DNA from: Trileptium ribeirensis
Taxonomy: Eukaryota; Nematoda; Enoplea; Enoplida; Thoracostomopsidae
NCBI GenBank assembly: GCA_030248225.1
Contig: JASANE010000798.1
Span: forward strand, 1-64,000
Length of the DNA: 64,000 bases
Reading direction: 5' to 3'
Below, piece after piece: positions 7,111 to 15,657 of the stretch; position 1 is the first letter of the stretch; each line of letters starts with the position of its first letter. The notes below the pieces were generated by a model. That model was not told where the DNA came from. It did no database searches and saw only the letters and a program-made list of their open reading frames with translations. A program made the position numbers and the translations under genes.

Positions 7111-7233
7111 ATGGCAATACCATTATGTTTTAACATGTCTAAACTGCCAGAGGCAGTAGAAATAAAAACCAAGATAAAAAAGAAGGTTAAGAAACCTGTT
7201 AAAAAGAAAGTGAAAAAGCTTAAAAGGAAGTGA
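7111..7233 (+). CDS. Lys-rich 40-residue core-like peptide
   Basis: A very small gene. The first 18 residues are neutral or hydrophobic (MAIPLCFNMSKLPEAVEI); the remaining 22 are mostly Lys with Val and Pro spacers (KKKVKKPVKKKVKK, ending KLKRK). Such peptides in adenoviruses and adintoviruses condense the packaged DNA, and the position between penton and major capsid genes fits. It has its own upstream box and is followed by the box of the next gene, whose bases encode its last Leu-Lys-Arg. The function is inference from composition and place. Confidence 0.75.
   Translation: MAIPLCFNMSKLPEAVEIKTKIKKKVKKPVKKKVKKLKRK
7219..7226 (+). promoter_or_regulatory. CTTAAAAG box, major capsid gene
   Basis: Lies in the last codons of the core-peptide gene and starts 38 nt before the capsid ATG at 7257, which is the first ATG downstream. 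Confidence 0.6.
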
Positions 7234-7256
7234 GTTTTTAAATATTCAATACAATA

Positions 7257-8543
7257 ATGGAGCATACATGTGGATTGGAAAAATTAAATTGGTTAGCTGG
7301 TGCGTACCCCACGCAACAGTCAATTGAATCAACCCAATTGGTTGAAGTTGCATGTGATACAACTTTGCCTAGTAGTGATGAAGAGGATTCATTGCGTTTC
7401 AAAATTAATGAAAGTGCCCTTGACTGCATTGACTTGTCACAAATATATGCATATATAGAGTTACAAATTTTAAAAGGTGATGGAAAAAATCTACCCCCAA
7501 ATGAAAAATTTATCCCATGCAATATGTTTGGGTATGCAATATTTTCATCTGTGCAAATGAAAATAAATGGTGAACCTGTAACATTTAACCAAAGGCATTA
7601 TCCTTGGATGATATATACACTTTATATGCTACATATGAATGAGCAGCAAAGATTACAATATTTACAAGGGTGTATTTATGCACAAGATAGTGCATATACA
7701 TTTGATAGTTTTGATGATAATAATGGTGGAACAGCTAGACAAACATACTTTATATCTTCAACGAAAGCAGAATTATATTTTCCTATCATTATTGATGCAC
7801 AATTTATACCGAAATTCTTACCACCAAAAACAAAAGTTGAGTTTGAGTTTAGCAGAAGCCCTGCCAATGTTGTTATTTTGCATGATAAAGATAAAAATTA
7901 TAAACTGCGTATAAATGACTTTAAACTTTACGTTGCTAAATCTAAACTAAGTAAACAAGCTTTGGAAATGCAAGATAAGATATTAAATAGTAGTGGAGCA
8001 ACATTTCCTGCAATAAGATACAGAATACATACATTTTCTGTTAATAAGGGTCTACAAAATGTTGATTGGACTGTGTTTGATGGAAAATTACCTAGACGAA
8101 TTTACGTGTGGGGAATAACACAGGAAGCGTACACAGGTGGAGTAAAGAAAAACTTGTTTAATTATAAGTTACCAGATATTAATAGTTTTACACTTTTTCT
8201 GAATGATGATAGGTTACCATGTAATGTTGCATTACCATGTAAATCCGGTAACAATTTAAGAGTGTTTCAAAATACACTATATGCACTTAATTATAGAACT
8301 GATAATATAGGGCTAACTAGATCTAATTTTGATGGTGGGTATAAAATATTTTGTGTGGATATGAGTAGAGACCATAGTAGTGACTGTAACTATATTTCAA
8401 ACCCAGCAGAAGGTAATCTAAGGGTCGTAATTGACTTTACAACAGTATTAAATGAAGCAATTGTATTATTTGCAATGGGTGAATACCCTGCAGAGCTGCA
8501 TATAAATAAAAGTAGAGAAGTATATTGGAATAAAATTGCTTAA
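7257..8543 (+). CDS. mcp: Major capsid protein, double jelly-roll (hexon-like)
   Basis: A 428-residue major capsid protein of the Polinton/adintovirus type, forming pseudo-hexameric capsomers. Supporting features: length, position after the penton and core genes, the N-terminal block SLRFKINESALDCIDLSQIY and YAYIELQI, the segment FGYAIFSSVQMKINGEPV followed by YPWMIYTLYML (a common pattern near the start of the first jelly-roll in this family), the middle YFPIIIDAQFIPKFLPPKT with VEFEFSRSP, and the C-terminal GNLRVVIDFTTVLNEAIVLF. The frame is open throughout. Its TAA stop (8541-8543) lies inside the next CTTAAAAG box, in the same phase as at the ATPase stop. Confidence 0.92.
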   Translation: MEHTCGLEKLNWLAGAYPTQQSIESTQLVEVACDTTLPSSDEEDSLRFKINESALDCIDLSQIYAYIELQILKGDGKNLPPNEKFIPCNMFGYAIFSSVQMKINGEPVTFNQRHYPWMIYTLYMLHMNEQQRLQYLQGCIYAQDSAYTFDSFDDNNGGTARQTYFISSTKAELYFPIIIDAQFIPKFLPPKTKVEFEFSRSPANVVILHDKDKNYKLRINDFKLYVAKSKLSKQALEMQDKILNSSGATFPAIRYRIHTFSVNKGLQNVDWTVFDGKLPRRIYVWGITQEAYTGGVKKNLFNYKLPDINSFTLFLNDDRLPCNVALPCKSGNNLRVFQNTLYALNYRTDNIGLTRSNFDGGYKIFCVDMSRDHSSDCNYISNPAEGNLRVVIDFTTVLNEAIVLFAMGEYPAELHINKSREVYWNKIA

Positions 8544-8546
8544 AAG
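8539..8546 (+). promoter_or_regulatory. CTTAAAAG box overlapping the capsid gene stop
   Basis: Reads GCT TAA AAG with the capsid stop in the middle, as at 4504. It starts 27 nt before the ATG at 8566 and 33 nt before the one at 8572. Confidence 0.6.
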
Positions 8547-8565
8547 GTGATGTATAATTAGATAA

Positions 8566-8970
8566 ATGAAAATGGAAAAAGAAATAGCATTTGTTGTTTT
8601 GTTACTTTTTATAACACTGCTTGTTGTAAGCATTGATATCAGCATACATAAATATTCACCAAAATGTTATAACGTAAAATATGAAATAGAATGGGTTAGA
8701 AAAACAGAAAATGAAACACAGCTTATTGTAAGATTCCAAAATTATGAAAATTGGAGTCATTTATTAATTATATGGGACAACGTTTTTGATAAAATCAAAT
8801 TATATACCAATAACAGTGTGTTCATTGTTACGAGCAATGAAGTTAAAGGATTTAGAGCAGAAAAACTAGTGGTAGTGACGAAATTTGTGGAAACATTAGC
8901 AAAATTTGATTTAAGAAATGTTAGGTTGATTAATGTAGTTGTTAGAAATGACGTCATTACGAAAGTATAA
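8566..8970 (+). CDS. Small single-pass membrane protein
   Basis: A 134-residue protein (132 from the ATG at 8572). Residues 8-26 are a strong hydrophobic segment (AFVVLLLFITLLVVSI) behind a short charged N-terminus, which reads as a signal anchor. The rest is a soluble region with beta-rich segments (QLIVRFQNYENWSHLLIIW, KLVVVTKFVETLAKF, VRLINVVVRNDVITKV). I do not recognise the family. Polinton-like elements often carry one membrane protein in the capsid block, possibly an inner-capsid or entry component; that is analogy only. Confidence 0.7.
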   Translation: MKMEKEIAFVVLLLFITLLVVSIDISIHKYSPKCYNVKYEIEWVRKTENETQLIVRFQNYENWSHLLIIWDNVFDKIKLYTNNSVFIVTSNEVKGFRAEKLVVVTKFVETLAKFDLRNVRLINVVVRNDVITKV

Positions 8971-8980
8971 ATACTGCTAA

Positions 8981-8998
8981 AATTGCTGAAAAGCAATT
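8981..8998 (+). promoter_or_regulatory. Variant box CTGAAAAG in a perfect hairpin
   Basis: AATTGCT 8981-8987 pairs with AGCAATT 8992-8998 around GAAA. Within it CTGAAAAG (8986-8993) differs from the common box at one base. It starts 47 nt before the ATG at 9033, the first ATG downstream. Confidence 0.4.
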
Positions 8999-9032
8999 CA
9001 GTTTGATTTTGCAAGGATAGAGTTTGGTGACC

Positions 9033-9341
9033 ATGGACAACGTTGTTTCTTTTGTGCTGAGCGATTATTTAGTACAGGAAATAAAACAAGCAGAGGCAGA
9101 AGTAGAAATATTTGAACACAACTGTAGAGTTACAGGAGAATATATTGATGGGCGCTCAATGGAACAGCATAAGTTACAGCATTTGCTGTCTTTACGTGAG
9201 AAAATGATTTTTTCCGTGAAATTTATGACAAAACAAATGAAAAAAGGCGTACCGCTAACCATTGCATTTTTTAAGCTTTTTGAAATTTTACCAAACTTTT
9301 CTATAAACAACAAAGATTATATTTTAAACTTGTTCAAATAA
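9033..9341 (+). CDS. Small helical protein of unknown function
   Basis: A 102-residue protein beginning MDNVVSFVLSDYLVQEIKQ in a strong Kozak context (GACCATGG). It looks helical, with a likely coiled segment EIKQAEAEVEIFEHN at 15-29 and a Lys/Met-rich middle (MTKQMKKGVPL). I do not recognise it. It is the last gene of the block; the second 103-nt structured element begins 3 bases after its stop. Confidence 0.65.
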   Translation: MDNVVSFVLSDYLVQEIKQAEAEVEIFEHNCRVTGEYIDGRSMEQHKLQHLLSLREKMIFSVKFMTKQMKKGVPLTIAFFKLFEILPNFSINNKDYILNLFK

Positions 9342-9344
9342 TAT

Positions 9345-9447
9345 CCCAACAGTCCTCTCTAGGACTCGTGGATTAGGGCTACTGGTGATACCACGTAAAA
9401 ATAAAACGCTGGATAAGGGTACCGCAAGGTCCAGTGGAAACCCTTAA
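9345..9447 (+). ncRNA. Structured 103-nt RNA element, copy B
   Basis: Same structure as copy A at 5781-5883. The four differences are all unpaired in my fold: two in the first hairpin loop (CCCA to CTCT) and two in the loop of the CGTGG/CCACG hairpin. Every helix is kept base for base. It lies 3 nt after the stop of the last gene, so both copies sit at the start of a 3' UTR. Confidence 0.75.
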
Positions 9448-9479
9448 CAATTTTATTTATTATAATTAAAATTAAGCCT

Positions 9480-9643
9480 GCTTTCGGACGGCTTCTGCAA
9501 GCTGCCGAAGCCGTCCGAAAGCAACGACTTGAAAAAGAGCGCATTTACGAAATGCGCGAAGCGGTACGGTCCTGGGACGATGGACCGCACCAACCCTGGG
9601 TACGCAAGTGGTGCAAGAGCGTACCCAGGGCACCTGGACCGCG
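9480..9643 (+). other. GC-rich cluster of four strong hairpins
   Basis: A GC-rich island in AT-rich DNA. Perfect stems: 16 bp, 9480-9495 with 9507-9522; 8 bp, 9539-9546 with 9550-9557; 6 bp, 9567-9572 with 9582-9587; 12 bp, 9594-9605 with 9619-9630. In addition GCGGT 9561-9565 can pair with ACCGC 9638-9642 to close the last two into a multi-branch. There is no credible reading frame. It may be a structured RNA, a fold-back DNA end, or a replication or packaging signal of the element. 9644-9788 shows nothing more. Confidence 0.7.
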
Positions 9644-9788
9644 CAATAATTAAGGTAGTTAATATTTTAATTTTATCATTTTTTATTATTTTCAGGTAGA
9701 AAAAAAAGATAGGTAAATACTAACTTTTCAGATGTCGCAGGTAAACTAACTGTGGAGCGGAAGAGCTCAATGCACGGTTTGCTGTGTG

Positions 9789-9868
9789 GCGTGTAACCAC
9801 CTCTACTGCTTTTTCGATACAGCAGTAGATGGCGGTCCCAAGTCCGCATTAAAATGGGGAGGGCACGC
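9789..9868 (+). ncRNA. Twister self-cleaving ribozyme, copy 2
   Basis: P1 is GCGTG 9789-9793 with CACGC 9864-9868; expected cleavage between T9794 and A9795. The hairpin CTACTGCT 9803-9810 pairs with AGCAGTAG 9821-9828. The P4 hairpin GCGG 9832-9835 pairs with CCGC 9844-9847 around the invariant TCCCAAGT. CCC 9837-9839 can pair with GGG 9861-9863. Compared with copy 1, P1 (A-T to G-C), the inner hairpin (GT/AC to GCT/AGC) and P4 (C-G to G-C) change on both sides and keep pairing. P2 appears weakened by an A/G mismatch. Confidence 0.9.
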
Positions 9869-9892
9869 ATATATATTAGTAAGACATCACTA

Positions 9893-9960
9893 GAGGTGGT
9901 ACAACCACCTCCTGACCCCCTCAATTGAGGTGGAACCACCTCCACCTCAATTGAGGTGGA
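9893..9960. repeat. Palindrome cluster on AGGTGG/CCACCT
   Basis: Six copies of AGGTGG or its complement in under 70 bp. They form GAGGTGGT 9893-9900 with ACCACCTC 9904-9911, the palindrome CCTCAATTGAGG at 9919-9930, and a perfect 20-bp palindrome at 9941-9960. It lies just past the second twister, near the probable right end of the element, and could be an iteron-type protein-binding site. Confidence 0.7.
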
Positions 9961-11244
9961 TGTAGAACCGCCATTTTTTCTACTACTACGGTATTCCAAT
10001 TAGTTAGGCTTACCACTAACTATTAGTCTGAGAACATGCAGACAGGAAGCAAATAATCGTTCCGAATAATCCTCTACAATGTCTCGGTCATCTTAGCAGC
10101 ATTCTGCGTACATGGCTTTAGCGCAGAATTTCACTACCTGTTGAACTATGGCACTATTGTTGTTTAAGACCCTATTAACTTGTTCCATATATATTGTGCT
10201 CAAAGTTTGCTCAGATAGATCACTTTCTATTCTCACTCCTACCCCACCAGATTCATCTGTAATTTTATTATATTCGATTGTGACATTGCCAAAACCATTG
10301 ACTAAAAAGGTCACAGTAAAAGCGTTTTAGAATCATTATATACGCAGTTACATCTGCTGTACACGCCATAACAACTGACTGTCGCCATGAGCGAGAAAGT
10401 AACTGCGAAAACATAGCATTATATTCGAATATCAATTTTATTTTCCCTACGAGCAAGTTACCAGCGAGGAGCTGAATTAACCGCTGTTTTACCTACTCAA
10501 AGGGTCAGGGTATATAATAACAGCCTTGTGCTACAACTTAGTAATATAAGCAACGCAAACGATGTTTTATGCAAAAATTTACAAAAGAAATACTGACCGC
10601 AAGTTTAACAGCAGACAAACAATACGCATTTTAATTACAATCACGCTCAGAAATAAACGAATTTCGCGGAAAATTCACGAATAGCAATTGAACAGCTGTT
10701 AAGTTTTGAGAGTCTTGCTTATATTTCTGAGCGTGACTGTTATAGTGCAGTTGTCCATGTGCAGAAACGAAGGTAAATATTGCTATTATGAGACTTACCT
10801 AGTTATTTTCTGTTTGGCACAGAGAAACAACAAGGAACTCAAAAATTGCATAACTTGCAAGGTATAACAGTGTCACCGTACTTCCCGACACAACATTCAA
10901 ACTACGGCATGTAGTAATATACCAAGTCTTTCTAACGTGGGGATGGATTATACAAAATTTGGGAACTGCCATAAAATAAGAACAGATTCCGCTTCAACGT
11001 ACATATTAATGTCATAAATGAATAATCTGTACCGAAGTTTGTAGCCCGAAAAACAGAGTGTCACATAAGCGGTTAATTTTGCAATTACAGGCCTCATGTT
11101 TTAAACTGCGTACAACAATGGTGACGTGGTAGAGCGAAAATGAACAGTATCATATCAAAAAAGGGACCAAATTTAATCCGTGCCACTAATTAATTTTATG
11201 AATTTGTGTCGAGCTATTTTGCTGTTTACTACCGTTTTTAGAAT
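9961..11244. other. Junction between viral element and host gene
   Basis: I see no gene here. The viral right end must lie in this stretch or just before it, but I find no clear terminal inverted repeat or target duplication. A TTTAAT at 11172-11177 gives ATTAAA on the minus strand, a possible poly(A) signal about 70 nt after the UBA2 stop. Confidence 0.5.
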
Positions 11245-11573
11245 TCACTCAACTTTCGCACGTTTGGTTTGAATTTCATCACTAATACATTCATATTTAT
11301 CATTTCCATCGCTAGATTCTTTTAAAGTAGCATCAACGCATTTTGCGTCTACCGAGATTAGACCAGTTGATGCGCGTTTGCGTTTCAGAGTTTGCTGATC
11401 CGTCGATGCTTGAGGTTCGCTGCCGATAGGCTTGGCGCCTGGCAAAACTGACATGTCCGCTTCTTCTACGCAAACAATGTCCTCTTGCCTGTCATCGGCA
11501 TTATCCGCCGCACTGCCTCTACCAATTGCACCGTTGGCCGCGCTGCTTGACACTCCAGATGTTGACGGCTGAT
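11245..11573 (-). CDS. UBA2: UBA2 exon 19: C-terminal tail and stop
   Basis: Acceptor TTGCAG; ends in TGA at 11247-11245. Encodes QPSTSGVSSSAANG, then RQEDIVCVEEAD, which looks like a SUMO-interacting motif beside acidic residues, and basic nuclear-import candidates LKRKRAS and QTKRAKVE at the very end. This matches the disordered tail of UBA2 (DDVLIVDSDEE, RKRKLDE, AKRSRIE). Confidence 0.95.
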
Positions 11574-11980
11574 CTGCAAAATATCCTACCTGTTACTACT
11601 AAAGCCGTCAATATTTAACGCATCAATATTTTACTCTTAAAATAGAAAGTAACAGTAAAAATAGCTTTAACTCGCTGCATTCATTTTAGTGTGCTCAGAC
11701 ACGATTATTAATAAATAATATCAAGCAAATAATATAATTGCTTGCAACCTTTTAGTATTTTCAAATGCAATGTGACGCCAGATCATATAAAATTATAGCT
11801 ATTTAAGGCAAACAAGCAAAGGACAGTCATACCCTAGTAATATTTATGACCCGCCTTGTAATCTGATAATTATTACTTCAGTCCTATTATCAAAGCACTT
11901 TGCAATAATTCCACTTTAAAGACTAGAGATACCTACTATATTATTCTGCTAAATTGGATACACCATCAGCAATGACATAC

Positions 11981-12057
11981 CGCTATAAAGCGCTTCAGGC
12001 TTCAGTTGCGATATTTCAGTCACTATTTGAAACTCAACATCTTGCGGCAAGTCGGTG
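11981..12057 (-). CDS. UBA2: UBA2 exon 18
   Basis: Acceptor CTTCAG, donor GTATGT, 77 bp. Encodes TDLPQDVEFQIVTEISQLKP, matching EDLGKDVEFEVVG of UBA2. Confidence 0.95.
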
Positions 12058-12234
12058 CTGAAGACAAGAAAACAAAGAAAATAAAAAATACAGTCCCTGT
12101 CAAAATTACTGTTAGATATCGAACGACTAAGCTTCGAGCATCTCTCGCACAAACATATTAGTTTTTATATTAAGTTTTTTACTATTAACATTTTTCATTT
12201 ACACGTTCGATCACATCTAACTGTATCTCCAACG

Positions 12235-12790
12235 CGGTAACCAAACGAAGCGAGCGTTGTTTCATTTTTAAGTTATTTTGTGTTATCACCTAAAACGGGC
12301 TGTGTTTGATGTATATACCAGCCTAAAACATCTGGAACCCGGAACCCATTGAAAAACCTAAAACCTCATCGACTCTAAACCCATAGAAAACAACTGACAA
12401 CGCATCAAGTATTTGTGCTGGTCTCTAGATAACCAAACAATCGTACACAGCGTACCAAACACTTCTAAATTGACAACTGATGACATGTATGTACTAACTG
12501 TATGTATTGACTAGTGAAGGCCGACTGTATTCTGAAAATCGGCTTCATTGACCCTAAACCCAATAAAAACGTCTGAAAAGCCATGAAATATTCGTGCTAT
12601 TCTGTAGATAACACAACCATTGTGTTCAACCTACCGAAAAATTATAGAGATGCTCTCTACGGAATGCGTAACCTAACGAGCTACAGACACAAAAGAAACT
12701 TTCACCATTCCCCACCTCAGCAACTTCGTGTTCTCCTAGTTCCCTCAGTGGAAACTCTGGTCGCTCCGTTTCAACAAGTATGATCGAACA
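12235..12790. repeat. GAGCGAGCG satellite family, array 1
   Basis: In the intron between exons 17 and 18. Begins with CGAAGCGAGCGTTG and TTTCATTTTTAAGTTA, then about two degenerate units of roughly 200 bp marked by CTAAACCCA, GTCTCTAGATAACCAAA and ACAGCGTACCAAA. Related arrays are at 20139, 47270 and 48130. 12800-14980 holds nothing I can name. Confidence 0.65.
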
Positions 12791-14987
12791 GGATGACCAG
12801 TAAATTCAAACAAGTCTAATAGGATCACAAAAAATAATTTCGAACGAACATCAAACAAATCTCGAACGAACAGCAGTCATTTATGGCAGGACTGTAAAAA
12901 CTGAACGCTGAGTTGATCGTCACTGACAGAAAAATAAATTTTTGATGCACTTTATATCTCAATAAACTGTCGTGCTGTATATACTATAAATAATAAGCTA
13001 CAACAAGTTGCATATCGCTACCATTGCCAACAATAAAAACAACAGAAGGAATCAAAAGTGGTATACATTTTAACACACTAATTCTGAAACTAACATGATT
13101 GCTTAAAACTTTCCATGAAATTTAAGAGTATTCTTTGATTTTGGCATCATCAGATATTTAAAACCGAATCTTCCATTTAACTGAGCCACCATCCTCCATT
13201 TAAAATTCAAAGAACTAGTATATCTTTGGAATTTTACTGAAATTTAAATAAATCTTATATATTTGAAAATAATTTTTTAAAAATTTCAAGGAATACGTAC
13301 TTTGAAATTTAAAAGGATATAGATGGTGCAAAAATCAATAAATACTTATCTCAGATTTCATGGGAAATATTTTGAGAATAGGAAGCCGTGTGGTGAGTCG
13401 AAACGGGGGAAATACTGCTATTCTGCTATATTGGCCATCCTGAAGTTTTAAATTGAGGTGAATTGGTTGTTTGAGGTTGACATCAAAAAGAATAAGATAC
13501 AGCTATTTGAAACATCAAATCCGCATGTAGGACATTTGATTTCTTCCACCAATGACTAAAAAGTCGTGAACAAAGGACTTTATAAATCCCGGCAATCAGG
13601 AAAATAGCATTTTAGGTATCATATTTGTACATTGTCGGCCCTTAATATTTACTGTGCGGATACATACGACGTAAATACAATGCTTTAACCGTACTCAGTA
13701 ACGCCGAAAATCTAAAGACCCGGTCCGGCAATTCATACGTACGTACAATTAAATTTAATAATATAACTTGACAATTATTTTCAATGCCTATATTTAGCTT
13801 TTTAACCTCTGGAACGGCTAACTTAAGAGGTTAACGATATACCCAATATGGTTTCGATAGAATAATACTAACACCTTTTAAGTCCTATAAGCTTTCATCC
13901 AGCCTTAGCAAAAAGGAAGCTGACTTGAATGAGAAAAAAAGATTTAAAAATTCGCTTTTTGAGGTACTTTTAAATTTTTAAAGTTCGGCTGATACATAGC
14001 TCGCAAACGGCTGCTCAGACAAGACGGGAGCACAGCACAGATCAGCTATCGACCATAAGATATATTTTCAGAACTAATACCTATTACACGAGTTATAACT
14101 TATAGCTCTGGGACACCCCAAGAGGACAAAGTCTAAATATTCCAATTTTATCGTTATTTTGAGAATTGGGGCAGGGAATCACTAAAGCAGCGCAAATACA
14201 AAACAGTCGAATAAACAACTGAAAAACTTCATCACTCCAGAGATGACATGCATGACAGTTAGAGACACAATAATTTTGCACAATATTAAGCATTATTTTG
14301 TGGAAAAGCCACTCCTACGCTCATTCCGTTTCAACAAAATATTTTACTCACATGTATTCATAGGTCATGTTATTGTTAAAATGTTGTGCAACCTGCAGGA
14401 ACCTGTGACACATAAATCAATCCCATCAATGAATTAACAGGTTAAAAGTACCACATCTCAGAATTTATATTTTTTATTTCCGCACTGTTGGAACACATCT
14501 GGCAAATACCGTATTTCAAAACTGTATTTGTTTCGATTTATAAGTTGGACACATCTGGCAGTATCCCTCCGAGAGTACCCTGGTCCGCCACACCAATCGA
14601 CTCAGCGGGTAAAATTATCCTATATGAGACTAACTTCATTCTTTCGATTTCGTGATCCCTGCAGCGCATGCAGTAATCATGCCCTTCCGAAGGTACCTTA
14701 AATCCTTAAAAAAACCTCGGACACGAAATTTTACCACTACAATCAACTCAGCGAGCCAAATTTAACTTATATGAGATTATTTTTTCGATTTCTGTACCCC
14801 TTAGGCTCATCTAGAAGTGGTTTCACAGCTCCTTACCGCGGGTTTGGAGACAAAAATTTTGGAAGTTTGTTAGACGAGTATTACAGTGTTCTGTGTACTA
14901 TATATTAGTAGTACACAGTATTACAGTGTATCTAAATAAAAAATGTCATTTTCAACTCTGATTTATTTAAAAAACCCAACAACGTAC

Positions 14988-15093
14988 CACTGCACAATAA
15001 CCAGCACCAAAGTGTATTGCTGGAGAAAATCGTCACACGTTAGCTGCGCGCCGTCGCCTACATTAAATTCGGCGAGTGTCTTATGGGCGACAT
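14988..15093 (-). CDS. UBA2: UBA2 exon 17
   Basis: Acceptor TTCTTAG, donor GTACGT, 106 bp. Encodes HKTLAEFNVGDGAQLTCDDF and LQQYTLVLVIV, the C-terminal half of the ubiquitin-fold domain. The neighbouring LINE lies about 390 bp upstream in the same strand. Confidence 0.95.
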
Positions 15094-15657
15094 CTAAGAA
15101 AATAAACATGCACTTTCATGATTATTTACACTACTAAATTTTTTACAAAAATGTGTTAATACAAAATACATAACGGCGTTAATATTGTGACACCACACTA
15201 TTGAATTTTTTTTATGTAATAATTACCTGGAAGGGGTTTCCGAAATACAAACTTGAATACTGAGATTTCGAATAAAACCGTTGCTCATAGGAGCCAACTT
15301 ATGAATTTTTGGACACAGAAACATGTTTGACCAGAATATATGTAGAAAAACCTTCGATATAATACATACCTCTGGATGTCATAATAATGTAACATGGTAC
15401 ATAATTTCAGTTTGGCCTAGGTTCCACGTCTTTGCAACTCATTCAGTGTTTTATATGTTACAATATTCCTTTTTAAGGTATGCAGCTATTCACCTTTGAA
15501 TTCACCTTTGACCCGGGCGGATTCTGGTCGATCCGTGGACTGTCCAGTTCCACCCAGAAAAGCCCCCTCATTTGAGACGGCAAATGTGTCAGATTGAATC
15601 GATTGACTTTCGTTTGAACGTTTTGATCCTGTAATAGGACTGGGACGGCAGCGCAGA

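Noticed and set aside
9480..9522. Intrinsic transcription terminator of bacterial type
   Set aside because: The stem is strong but no T-run follows, and the context is eukaryotic.
9676..9999. 107-codon minus-strand frame
   Set aside because: Covers the twister and the palindrome cluster; low-complexity product with no family resemblance.
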